From Rhipidocladum racemiflorum (Eukaryota; Streptophyta; Magnoliopsida; Poales; Poaceae), in NCBI GenBank assembly GCA_036346355.1, contig CM070580.1, positions 60,156,854 through 60,220,853 on the forward strand: DNA of 64,000 nucleotides. The letters are read 5' to 3'. How positions within the stretch are numbered: position 1 is the stretch's first letter; every line of letters begins with the position of its first letter. Below, in pieces: positions 44,092 through 56,395 of this stretch. A program made the translations under genes and the position numbers. The notes under the pieces were generated by a model. That model was given only the letters and a program-made list of their open reading frames with translations. It had not been told where the DNA came from and did no database searches.

Positions 44092-47000
44092 TGTCGGGAC
44101 CCCGAATTTGCAAATCCGGACCCTCTGTGTATTCAGCACTAGTCCAGGAACGCGCTAGTGCACACAGTCTTAACATCGGTAAATATCACAATCATACCAT
44201 TCGATACTATCAAAGTACTTTATTTAAATAACCAACTGGTTACTCGACCTTATGGTCAAGTTACAATATACGCCTCACAGGGCGAAACTTATTAAGAGAG
44301 AAAAAGTAGCAGCGGAAAATCAAAGAAGGTAACATCGTGGCGCCATCCAGTATACCACAGGCAACTGACTGGGCTCGCTCCCTAAGTAGACGGATCCTCT
44401 TGGAGTTCCTCCTCCAAAGCTGGTGTAGTCTCCTCTTCAACTGGTGTTATATTGTGGCAAGGGTGAGTACTTGGTACTCAGCAAGTCATGCACAGAATGC
44501 AAGCTAATATACTACATGCATGGCTTGGTACAAAGGAATAGCTCAGGGTATATTTGCAGTAAACAGCATTTGAAAAGTAGCATAAGTAGATTCGAAAGCA
44601 GTAAAAACAAGTAAAGCATAAATAACTTTTCAAGAAGTTTGAGTAAACATTTTTCCCATCCTAAACCACATTTCCATCAACGTCATCATTAATCCAACCC
44701 AACCTTTCAAAACCAAGTGATTTTCAGAAAATCTAACCCTTGACTGTAATTCCCGAGCGATGTCCAATACCGCGGACACGGCTATTCGAATAGATTCTAT
44801 ACTCTGCAGAGGTTATGCACTTTACCCACAAGATACAGTCAAACACCACAAAGGCGAGTTCCCGTAACAAAGTCTTTCGGAAACTTCTAACAATACAAGT
44901 GGTCCTCCCCGGTTATTGCACACTAACCCTTCCCTTAGCTAAGGCGAAGTCTAGGCCAATCAACCGTTAGATGGGTACCTGGCCTCACTTCCAGACGCTC
45001 CCCGCACAACTTACACAAAGGGTGTAGTTGACCTCCGAGGTCCCACAGGTATGTTATTAGCAACTTAGTCAACTAGGTCCGTCCCATTCTGTACATGTGG
45101 TTGCACGTTAGACCCAGTTCAAAGGCTTGCAAGGTTAAGTCCTTAGGGTGACCAGGGCAAGACTACCCAAGAACCAAATCAACATCCCCAATGCCACAAC
45201 TGGCCCACTGATTACTCTTGCCACATGCCCCTGGCCGAAAATCGTTTATCAAACCCCAGTTGATTACCATGCACCACGTGCCATCAACATCACATGATAC
45301 CTTTCCAAAACAGGTTCAATATATCATTAAGTCAATATTAGCATTTGATTGTCCAAAATCATGTCATGAGCACGTAGCAGGTCTAAGCAGTTTACTACAA
45401 CGGTCTAAAACCCATGTTGGCAATCTAATAATGTCCAACTAGTAATCCACAACTAGGGTGACAAAGGTCATGGCACATACTTAAGTAATCAAGGTGTCAT
45501 ACAGCAAATTGGTACTTATCTAATCCCCCATATTTAATTAAAGTATCTTTCTATTGGAACTTAGCACGCAATAGGTTAAATCAAAATAGATTTCAAAATA
45601 GGATCAACATGGTCAAAGCACAACTTGCCTTCAAAAAGTACTTGTTCTTGGTCTTGAGTTGGATCCTGAGTTAATACTTCTCCTTCGAATCCTTCCGGCA
45701 CTTCAACGTCTACTCGTAAAGCGTACAAATAGCAAATACACGAATAAACAATAGGCAAAAAGTGTCCAAACATCCAAATAAAATCCATAAACAGAGAGAA
45801 CATAATTTTATGAGTTTTTAGAAACTGGAATCGTCAAATTTGGAGTTAAGACGCAAAAGTTATGATTATTTAAAGTTTAAATAATCAATTAAATAATTTT
45901 GCAGAGAAAAACTTTAGTCCAAAAATTAAATAAAATTCATATTTAGGTAGATCTCAATTTTATACAAATTTAGAAATTTGAATCACTCAAATCGGAGTTG
46001 AAACGCAAAAGTTATAAACGTTTGAAGTTTGAAACAAAATCTGAAATCATTATTTCGAATTAATAAATCATTTTCTTTTTCGGAAATTAATTATTGCGTC
46101 AGCATGGACACGTGGCAGCACTGGATTGATCTGCTGACGTCAGCCGGTCCATGGACTCGGTCCACGCCGGCTTCGGGTCTACCGTGGACCGGTCCCACGG
46201 CTACCACGTGAGATCGGCGGTGGGTCCCCCTCGGGTGACGTCACTGCTGACGTCAGCGGGACTCAGCCCACAGCGCTGACAGGTGGGTCCCTCCGATGAC
46301 GTCATGGGTGACGTCACGGTGCGGTCGCTGACACGCGGGCCCCGTGTGTCGCTGACTCCACGCTGCACGCCGCGCGTGGCGCGCGGTTCGGCTCCCTGGA
46401 CACGTGTACGATCGTGGCCGTTGGTTTGAAAACCGACGCCAGGATTGATTTGGGCCTCAAGTGCTTGGGGCGCACGGGTTGATTCGGGCCGTTGGATCTT
46501 GATCTAACGGTCCAGATCCAATCTAGCCTGGTGCGATTCCCGCCACGTGGCACGACCTAAGCCGTTGGATCTAGATCCAACGGTTGAGATTAGATCTAGG
46601 ATTTTCAATCGGAACTCACCGAGGGTGACGTGGCGCGATCTCGAGCCCTTGGATCTTGATCGGACGGTTGGTGGAGCTCGGGTCGGCGATGGCTTCACGG
46701 GCGCGCTTAGCTTGGCCGGAGATGAAGACGATGACCACGGTCTCGGCGTTCGGCGTGCTCAGCCGAGTTGAAAGGTCTCTTGGTGCGTCGCCCTGGGGTC
46801 CTAGATCTGTGCTCGGTGGCGGCGAGGACGGGCGACGGCGGCGAATCGGCTTTTAACCGCTGGCGAACAGGATTCTAACTCCGGCGAGCTCAGACGGCAA
46901 ACGGCGACGGCCAAAGTAGATGGCTCGGGACACGGGTGCGCACGGAAGAGGGCAACCTCGGGGCATGACCCGGGCTTTAAATAGCCTCGGCGTTCATGCC

Positions 47001-47597
47001 CGAGACGGAAACCTAGTTCTCCACGGCGGCGGGCGCGGCGGCGGAGTCCGGCTTGGACTCGGGCGGAGACGACGACGCACGGCCATCCACGTGGCACGAT
47101 CAACGGCCACGATGCGCGCTGGATCGGATCCGGCGGATTCGACCAAGCTGACGGGAAATCTCGACCGCTGGATCTTGATCCAACGGTTGGGATCGATTAG
47201 GTTTTGGAGTTGGTCTTGGCCGAGTCACGTGAGCTCGGTCGACTCGAACTCGAGTCTGACTTGGGCTCGGTCGGATGAACAGTACAAACCCACTCGCATT
47301 TTCCAGCGATTTAATAATTAAAATAATTCCCAGAAATTCATTTAATTCATTAAAAATAGCAAAATACTCAGAAAAATTCCAGAAAAATTCTGGAAAATAT
47401 TTTGGAACATTTTGGACTCAAATAAAATATTTCCAACAAAATTTTATTTGCAAAATTAAATTCTTTAATTATTTCAAAATGAAATAAATTCAAATAAATT
47501 CCAAATAAATCCAAATAAATTCCAGAAAATTCCAAAAATTCACCAAAGTGCCAAATCACACATGAATTTAAGAAAAGCAAAATTTTTGGGTGTTACA
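44092..47597 (-). mobile_element. B2: full-length 3.5-kb solo LTR, TSD CATCG
   Basis: CATCG at 44087-44091 and 47598-47602 are exact. The plus strand starts TGTCGGGACCCC and ends GGGTGTTACA; the sense is minus. It contains the B-family promoter-like cluster and palindromes, and on the minus strand GGCTATTTAAAGCCCGG (46971-46986) resembles a TATA region. ORFs of up to 133 codons at 46300-47320 are in GC-rich sequence in several frames. Confidence 0.92.
46120..47190. repeat. TGACGTCA cluster and inverted-repeat array in B2
   Basis: TGACGTCA or its near forms occur repeatedly at 46133-46330. From 46415 at least five hairpin modules follow the GCCGTTGGATC / GATCCAACGG plan (about 46417, 46486, 46560, 46646 and 47163). 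The same plan occurs in B1, but the modules have diverged individually. Confidence 0.7.
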
Positions 47598-47776
47598 CAT
47601 CGTAGTAGATGCATACGAAGTAGAGGATGCCGTGTAGTGTCGCCAACTTAATGGTCCTGGCCAAGGTGGGGGTCGATGAAGCCATGCAGTTGATATAATT
47701 GCAGCAGCACTTGGTAATGACCATATGTATGCATTGTTAGTTCTGTCCATGATGAGCATGGTCTCGTCAAGATTCC

Positions 47777-47794
47777 TTTTAAGGGGGATAGGTT
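47777..47794 (+). other. Polypurine tract of element A
   Basis: TTTTAAGGGGGATAGGTT directly precedes the LTR start TGTAAAGCCC. Confidence 0.75.
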
Positions 47795-49064
47795 TGTAAA
47801 GCCCTGAAATTTACATTTTGCTGTTATTATTTTTTTGAGATTTTTTGAGAATTGTGGTGAATTTTGTTGATTTTTATAAATGCCTTTTCCATTTTTTGTG
47901 TTGCAAAAATATTTTATTCAAGAAAAATAAAGCCAAAGTTATGCTCAAAATAATTTAAACTATTTTTGAGAATTTTCCTAGAATTTTGAAACCCTTTTGG
48001 TTATTTATTTAACAAAATTCCATTTCTGAAATTATTTAAAAATCAAAAAGAAAAAGAAAAACTTTGGGCTGAGCCCAGCTCACCCGACCCGTTCCCTCCG
48101 CATAGCCCACCTCGCCACCCGGCCTTCCTACCCCTCGTCCCAGTCGGCCCACCCCGCGCCTCCCTCTCTCCGCCTCACCAATAGGTGGAATTGGACCCCA
48201 CCTATCGGGTCTCCTTCTCCCTTCCTCCCACACCCTATTTGTCTCTCCTCCCTTGGAGCCGATCAGGAGCTTCAAAAATTCTGCTGCGTGGCCCGTTCCT
48301 CTCTCCTTTTTTGCGTGGATAGAGCCCTTATCCTTCCCCACCACCTTATCCCTCATTTCCCGTGCCCTTATACTCCCATCCGGCCGCTGGCTCCACCGCA
48401 ACCGACGCTACCTTTTTCGCACCGGTCACCGCCCCTATCCAAGCCCCCATGCTCCCTCTACTCCCCGCACTCCTCCCACTCCTCCCAAGATCTTCTTCTG
48501 CCACCTGTGCCCCCTCCGGTCCCGCTGCCACTGTCTTTGGCCTCGCCGCACCGTCGCGCAGTCGGTGCACCTCCCCACCTCTGCTCCCCAGCACGGTGCC
48601 TCCACTCCCCACCCCAGCACAGTCGTTCCCTCCCACCGTGAACTGTGCCATGCACTGAGAGTGAGCCCATGCGTCACGCCGCCATGCACCGAGTGCACAG
48701 TGCAACTGGGTGGTGCTGTGGACACGGTGCAACCGGCTGGCACGGTGCACCTAATGAGGCCTTTTCCCTTTTAAATTTATTTCACAAAAAATCAATTATT
48801 ATGCAAGCATGATGTCATAAATTAGTTTTATTTTGAAATTCATATTTTATTTAGAAAAATAATTCAGAAAAATCAAAAAATTCATTTTCTTCATTTTATT
48901 TGCTTTCAAACTTTTGGGTGCCCATTTTCACACATTTGAACTATGATTGGCTCCATTTTTTCATTCTAAATTCATCTAAAATCCTAAATTTCTATTTTGT
49001 GCAAGTTTGGTATTTTAGTTGAATTAATTTGGATTTTATTTGAATTTGATTTTTTTGCGTATAG

Positions 49065-49124
49065 ATTTCGAAGAGTCCGAGGAGCACGCGAGCAACGACT
49101 TTGAGCAACTACCCGTCGAACTAG
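49065..49124 (+). other. Exon-like block in A 3' LTR
   Basis: This 60-nt block has the same borders as that at 1210-1269 (GTATAG before, GCAAGT after), with a few substitutions and no indels. Confidence 0.45.
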
Positions 49125-49889
49125 GCAAGTCACATCTGTTTGATCACATTGATCATAGTTTTTAAATTTGTATTCAAATTATTGCATGCATAATTTTTAT
49201 GAATATAATTCTGTCCCAGTTTAAATTCATAGTTATACCCAAAATTATTATACCACCTTTGAAATTTGAATCCCTATGCTATTGTGACCTTAAGAAAATG
49301 CTAATTATTATATGATGGTACTTAGAAATTGCTGATACATGCCTAGAACTGAACTTATGAAATTTTGGGAGATGTTATGCAAAATTATGATTCTGTTAAA
49401 TTGAAAAGTCATGATTTTTGATATCCTGATGTTAATTTTATGGTTAAAAAAGAAAATGTGGTTTAGATTGGGCGAGAAAGGTTAGACTGGTGGTTGTTGG
49501 GTCATTGAAAGCTTGCTTAGTCAATTAAGGATCAGCATGTGAGTTGCTTAACATAAAGCGCAACAGTGCTACCACAAGTCCTATAAGGAATAGTCCTAGC
49601 TGTCCATTTTGTGTCATTTCAATGTTAATTATGCCATTGGGTTGAATGTAAGGATGGTTAGTCTGCCACACGGCACAAGAGGGTGCTTCTGGAATTGGGT
49701 GATTTTAACTCTACCAGTGTTGAAACTTTAGCGGGTATAATTACTTGAAATGAAACCTTATAGGGGTCTTATTTTGATTTTCTCTATGGCATACCAAAGA
49801 AAGTGTGTATTTTGGCAAAAGGTGATAATCAATTCTTGTGGATTTAAGATGTACAACCTCTGCAGAGTTAAAACTTATCAATCAGCCGC

Positions 49890-52116
49890 AAAGGAGTAAA
49901 CTAAGGTAAATCACAGCAAAGGAGTAAATGCTAATACCGGAAATTTCGGCAGCATCTCCTTTGTTTTTCCATGAATTGAAGCAACAACAATAAGATCACA
50001 GGGTATAGTAAAAAGAATGACATCTAAATCATCAATAATAAAGGTTCTAGTAGCAGTATAATACTAGAATAAAGATTCCAACCATCTCATGAGCCAAACG
50101 AAGTAAATGAGGACACCAAGCACATAAATTAACCATCACAATTTAAAGGAAGGAACATGTCATTGTTTATATGTGTGATGCTAAGTGATGACGTGTGACT
50201 AGCTCCCTTTCCCGCATGCCGGTTTCATGGTACCTAAGAAAAACAACATAAACACAAGCGTGAGTTCATCACTCAGCAACTATATTGCAATGGAACAAGA
50301 AAATACAATCTAATACCTTCATCACCACTTTTCACATACAACATCATACACATCTCATATTCATAGCGTAAGCATATCATTGGCATCATCATATAACATC
50401 CTCATATAATGCAATGCAATGCGATGCACATATCTCCTGGAAACTCATACCAGTATGGTTGAGTACACACCCGTCGGTGTGCACCCTCTCCCCCCTTCCA
50501 TCCCGAAGATGGAGGGTGCCTACTCCTCGCTTCCATACACCGCGGTGGATGGAATCACGATGTAGGACTTACTCATTGGCTCTCTGGAATAGTCATAACT
50601 TTCTCACCGACCTTCCCCAGACTAGTTATGACTTTCTCACCGCCCGGGCCATGTAACATGCCATGTATGCAAACATGCCAACATCATAAATAACTTGTAC
50701 ACTAACACATGGCATCATAACATAATCAACATATTCATCATATTATTGGCAATCATAACATAATCAACATATTCATCATATCATTGGCAATCAAAACATA
50801 ATCAACATATTCATCATATCATTGGCAATCATTAAGGCATGGCATGTGAACATATCATATATTCAATCTCAATCTCAACCAATCTAGCGACTACAACCTG
50901 CTACCCATTCCAATACACTTGCCTCAACCACGGGCGTCGGATTGGCGAGAAGTAGAAGGCACTCCCGGGGTCACACCACCTGCACATAGGTACCACACAC
51001 TCACAATCATGTCCACAAAACAGTACTCAAACCCTGTTCTAACCCGACATCGCAAACTACTCGCAAAACCCAAAAATAGAGGTTCTGTCCCGTCGGGACT
51101 GCAGCCTTCCAAAAGGCATAACTCAGGTTCTAAGACTCCGAATCGAATAAACAAGTACATCCTCGCGTAGCGTAGGAAATTTCCTAACTTTTTCTAAGTA
51201 TATTGAAAAGCTGATTCGGACTCTAAAGTTGTTTAATCTACAAAATACCGTGATCTGCTCCAATCACGTCACAGATTTTAATACGTTCGGTAAAACAATC
51301 ATAACATTCAAACGACTGGGCGGAATTGGACGTTCTTTATACCCACTGAAAGGTATTGAAATTACCTACAACTGCTTTAACATCCGTACGACCAAATTCC
51401 GAATCTAAATTGGCGAAAACCCAAACCCCAGGTCGACTGCTCATGCTGCCCGAAACAGAGAACGTGGCAAACTTAAGATTCCATCTAATCTACTCAATTC
51501 CAGCACCACCAATTGATCTAAAAACATGATAATACCCCTTAGAACAGATCCTAGACCAACCCCAAGGATTCCCATGGCCATATCTTCGCCCGACGCACGA
51601 AAACCCAATGGATCTCCTCCCGGTTCGCGCGATCTCCTTCCTCGCTCCAAATGCACCGGATCTCCTCGTCGCGGAGCGCTCCAATGAACGGATCTTCGAG
51701 GTGTTGAGGTGGAGAAATCCCCTAGGGGCAGCAAGGGTGGTGGAGAGGTGAGGAGGGGGGTGGAGGAGCAATGGGGAGCAAGGGGGCGCAAGCAAGGGGC
51801 AAAAGGGTGTGTGGTGGCTATGGAAGGGAGAGGAGGAGGTGGAGGCTGCTAGGGCAGCAGGGGGGCGCCCCAAGGGCAACATGCTGCCCCCCTCTCCCCT
51901 CATGGGCCAGAGAGCCCCACTTTTGGCCCACGAGGGGTCCCCCCTAAGGCCCAACACGCCCCGGGAAGGCCCAAACTCCCGAAAACGGCCCGAAAATGGC
52001 CCGGAAACGCTATTAACATCCATACCGTAAGGTTTCAACCTCCCATTCCATAATTCATAATGTTTTTGACCTCAACATTCACATTAAATAAGGTTACGAC
52101 ATTCCGTGGTGTCACA
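49890..52116 (-). repeat. 3' LTR of G3 (truncated at the outer end)
   Basis: The sequence starts within the LTR at about AAACTAAGGTAAATC and ends GTGTCACA. It carries three tandem 38-bp units at 50719-50832. The intron-like donor is ATATGG here instead of GTATGG, so the splice site would be lost in this copy. Confidence 0.88.
50719..50832. repeat. 38-bp unit, three tandem copies
   Basis: Units begin AACATAATCAACATATTC. The 5' LTR has the same array at 57290-57403, while G1 and G5 have one unit. The expansion therefore predates this insertion. Confidence 0.85.
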
Positions 52117-52130
52117 TTCTCCCCCCTTAA
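52117..52130 (-). other. Polypurine tract of G3
   Basis: TTCTCCCCCCTTAA is next to the 3' LTR; the minus strand reads TTAAGGGGGGAGAA. Confidence 0.9.
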
Positions 52131-55100
52131 CCAGGATTCGACCTCGAATCCGAAGAACGCCAAAGACAACAACAAGTTCCCCAAGGGACAAAAGACTTCT
52201 TTGCAACACAAAACATTCACACAGAGACTAAAACCGAAACAAATGACAAGCGAGTTCTCAAAACCAACACTAACGAGAAAATGTTGATTTAGCTCAACAG
52301 AGTGCAACCTCTCACGTTTCCATCTTCACTTCAATTCCCAAACAGAAACTGCGTTTCAATCACAAAGGGCTCCATCAACCCAAAACGCCTGAAACCTCAC
52401 GATAAACACTTCACACTACTATCACAACCAACCTGACTACCACACTTCATTAAACTCAACATGACACAATCAAAGCGAGTCACAATTCCTTTAACGACCT
52501 CTCTACAATCTCGAAAATTTCCATCAAGGGGAATAACTCATTAAGGCACACTTGCCCTTTCGATACACGATCATGCTAACATTTCATTCCATCCTCTCCC
52601 AGGAAAGACTCAAACCCAAAAACAACTAGTTAAGACAATTGCTCACGGCAGGACAATTATCACCGAACTACCGTCAACTTCACTTCCGCCCATCGCTACT
52701 CTTAATAAAGGTTAAACCCATACGTCATCAACCTCCATCACAAACCACCCTTATACCACTAAGGTTCGACACCTAGCCCCAAGCAAGGATCGTAAAACCT
52801 TACCAAACCACAATTGGTTCCTTTCTTAAGAGGGTCTCGCCCTCACATAAAAACACTTAGTTAACAAGCCCAAGTGTACACATATTTCGCATATTCAACC
52901 ATAAACCAAGAACATTTATATCCTCACTCCTATCTATAGAGCAAGAGAAGTACAATTATTTTGAACCCAAGTGGACCACACACGACAACTAAAACCCAAA
53001 GCGTTAACAACCATTTTGGAATGAATTCGGCAACATCCAAGCCAAATCACAAAGGAAGCATAAATCCCCTACCCCACAACCAAAATACCAGAAATTCTTC
53101 ATTCTTTCTTTTCATACTAGAAAGAAATGGACATCTCGATTCATGACATGCATGCACACTTTTCAAGAGCACTCCGGATTAGTCATATATCCATATATGA
53201 CTTTCTCACCGACCTGGCTCATCGACTCCTTTATGATTAATTATGCATAAACAATGTCTCGTTTTCCATTTCACCATTCATTCATCGTGTAACAATGGTA
53301 CCGAATAGTCATTCACCAAATGACTTCTTCCTCGGTATCAAATAATGGAAACACAATTAACATCGAAGGTTGCGGAAATTCATATGGACTATGACGGCAA
53401 AGATAGTTGATAAGAAAAACACCATGTCGCATCACATCCCACATCAATTGAAAACTGAACTTGCAAAACATTGCATTTCATCCAAATTCAACATTTTGGA
53501 AGAGAACAACAAAATTTCAAGTCGAGCATCTGCTCCCACAACTGGCCACAAATTTTCTCAAGGAGAGGGAAACTCATTTCAAAAAGGGAACACCTCACTA
53601 ACAAAATCACTTTATAAAACATTCATAAAATCCACATTTTTGAAGCACTCGCAAACATCACACACATTATGCAAATAAATCCATCTCCAGTCAAAAAGAG
53701 TTACAAATTAAATCTCAAGAGTTTCCAACACAGCCCACTATATCCATCTGCTTCCTTTAAAATAATGATTCCAAAGATAATTCAGTGCAAACGCGAAGAA
53801 GCACGATCCACTTAACAACTTTTGGGTGTAAAAATCCATACTCATAGCACAAACTAAACAAATTTGCCAAAACCAGAGATTGGCACCAATTTCTACGAGT
53901 TTTAGGGAAAACTCTAAAACTCAACATAAGGAACACTTTGACCAAAAGCATTCAACCAAGATAGCAAACAACCAAACCAGTCCAGAAGGTTTTTAAACAC
54001 CAGCTTAGCATAAATGCAATCATCTCTAGTATTCCACTACGCTTTCCATTAAAGACTTCAAAATTCACTACTTACTCATTGAGAAAGTCCAACCGGATTT
54101 AACAAAATTTACATAACCATTTCTTTCTCTAGTTACCGTTCCCAACACCTTTAATTAAGGTTTATGATGCTTATTAAAAAGGCACCCAACCAAGACTACA
54201 TTGACATGATCCCCACGGATCACCAACTCATAATACATCTTATTCCAAGTTTGAACCATAGTATTTCAACAAATCTTTCAGCATGATCAACCTATAATTT
54301 TTTTTATACCATCCATTCATCAACTTTTCGACAATCGGAACTGATTCAATTAATCATTGACTTTCAATATGTAAATATTATCTCTACAAGACAGAGTTCA
54401 TAACTATGATTCTAAGACATACATTCATTAAGGATAAAATTCTACATCATGTTAATTATCCATGGTTCACTCCATCACAACATGTTACAATAATCTCCAT
54501 TTTAACAATGGTTTCCAACAAGTAATCTACACAATTACCACCACTACTAAGTCATCAATATCAATAAACGGCATAATTATAAACAACAACATTGCTTTAA
54601 GCTACCCCATACATAGGTTATAACAAGTTGCTGCTACTCAACATACTCCAACTATTAAAATGAATTTAATAAGTTAGACCATCACGACGCTCTTAAAGCA
54701 ACAATAAAACCTATATCTTTCCAATTGACATCGATACTAGCAATATAGGAACACCACTGCATACTTCCAAATATACTAATAGTTTGCAACATAACAATAA
54801 CGACTCTAATCAACTTCCAAATTAAGGTCACAACCCGACATGATTAAATTTCTCTACTAACACATTAAATTAAAACGTCTTTAATTAACCCACAAGGTTT
54901 CCTTAACAATAACAGTAGTTTAAAATTTTAAACATTAACAATGTTCAGCTACACATTTAATAAATAGGGTGTACTACCTCACTTCAAAATAAAGCAACAA
55001 ACTCTAAGCATGTTCATTAACACATTTGATCATTACTCGCTATAGAAATAAATCTACGGCACTAGAAGTTTATTTAATCTTAAGCTAAAGATAAAAGAAT

Positions 55101-56381
55101 TTACATTGATTCAACTCGCAAATTAGCTTTAGGAGTACAACATTTCCATAAACCACACTGTTACATACTTCATAATATGCTAAACAACAGTTTTCACTTT
55201 TGACAACTACTTTCAATTAAATGACTACTTACTTTATTTGCAGCATTTTCTTTTTATCACTCAACCAAAAATTCACAAAGAAACTTGACTCTCAAATTTG
55301 CAATGAGACAAACCCAAACTTGGTCATGCAATAGGAAATTCTCCAAAACACTTTTCAATATCAAGACTCCCATGGTGGAAAATGGTTGAAAGACAATTTT
55401 CTTAAAAGGGAACCAAGCGATCCAGTAATTCTTTGCAAATAAAACCTTAACACCAAACCCCAAACTTTCACGAAACGAGAGGGGTTTTCAAAGATGATTT
55501 CTCAAACCAGTAAAATGACGAAATCAAACACCACTTACTCCTACAAAGCCACAGAACTTCAGCCCTGACAACCGGGTCTGGCATAACGCTACAATACCTC
55601 TCATGACCTCGGGGAAAGACAAACACATGATTAAATTGAATGCTTCTCCCCCATAAAGCAATCAACAAACTAAGCATCAAAGCTGGAAAGACGACCATAA
55701 GAAGTGCAACACTAGACTCTTCTTCTTCGTCTTCAACCAAGGAAGACAAAACCACACACCACATATGGAACAATCCACGAAAATCCAATCCCAAACACTT
55801 TTCATTTGGTTTCAATCAACCAGAGCCAAGAAGACCAACCGAAACCGACCGTTAGAACGGTAAAGAGCAACTGATAGAATCCACCACAAACTCTTCTATT
55901 CGACTCCAGCCAACTATCCGGTCTACGACAGAAAGGATAAGCACTCTTCTCCCACAGGGATTAATAGTTCTTCGGTGATGGCGCTAACCGGCCACACCGT
56001 CAAACCACACCCTTACTATGAACAAAAAGAGGTGACCGAAACCCTTCGGCACCACAACCCTACTTTATCACAACCACAAGAACAATTCAATCATTTATCT
56101 CATAGACATAGCAACATGCATTATCAAATGAAGCATTCAACATCAAAGCTTAAATACAATATTTAAGCGTAAAGAAACGATACCCATACCCTTTCCTACT
56201 TTGCATCCATTGTGTGTCAAATTTTAGATTAGTTATACCACTTTTGCAAGTTTTAATGTTGCTATCCTATGACAAAATTTTAGTTAAGACCTAAGCTATG
56301 TTTCTAAGTTATTCCACATCACATTTTAGTTGTACCCTATAGCATGACACTAAAAATACAAATTCCAAGGACCTACAGCCC
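52131..56381 (-). other. Internal region of G3, no recognisable gene
   Basis: The longest ORFs on either strand are about 100-115 codons and show no gag, protease, RT, integrase or envelope motif. The plus strand is rich in A and C. The part next to the primer site (about 56381-55470) matches the leader of G4 at 61080-61930, so the sequence is shared by at least two copies. A stretch at about 53165-53215 (CTCCGGATTAGTCAT, TTTCTCACCGACC) resembles a word in the G LTR. Confidence 0.8.
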
Positions 56382-56393
56382 GCTCTGATACCA
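56382..56393 (-). other. Primer-binding site of G3
   Basis: GCTCTGATACCA lies two bases from the LTR. Confidence 0.95.
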
Positions 56394-56395
56394 AC

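Larger units (their letters stand above)
32651..47769 (-). mobile_element. C2: minus-strand C-family element with three nested solo LTRs
   Basis: Read on the minus strand: 5' LTR 47769-43053 (split by B2), primer site 43050-43039, leader, gag pieces 41739-33103 (split by D and G2), polypurine tract, and a 3' LTR cut short at 32651. Without B2 and its duplicated target, the 5' LTR is exactly 1206 bp. Right after the element comes AGATT and A's polypurine tract. The left end does not show the proper LTR terminus; it abuts C3 head to head instead. Gag only, non-autonomous, like C1. Confidence 0.88.
43053..47769 (-). repeat. 5' LTR of C2, interrupted by B2
   Basis: The left end TGATGTAACACTGGG abuts the primer site and the right end is GGTCTCGTCA. 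Net length is 1206 bp. The polyprotein tail frame is still open in it (44080-43673), ending DSTNLKRP as in C3, not APT as in C1. Confidence 0.9.

Noticed and set aside
52131..56381. Possible host gene or non-coding RNA gene between the two G3 LTRs
   Set aside because: Primer site, polypurine tract and similarity to the G4 leader show that this is the internal part of the retroelement; no separate promoter or exon structure is evident.
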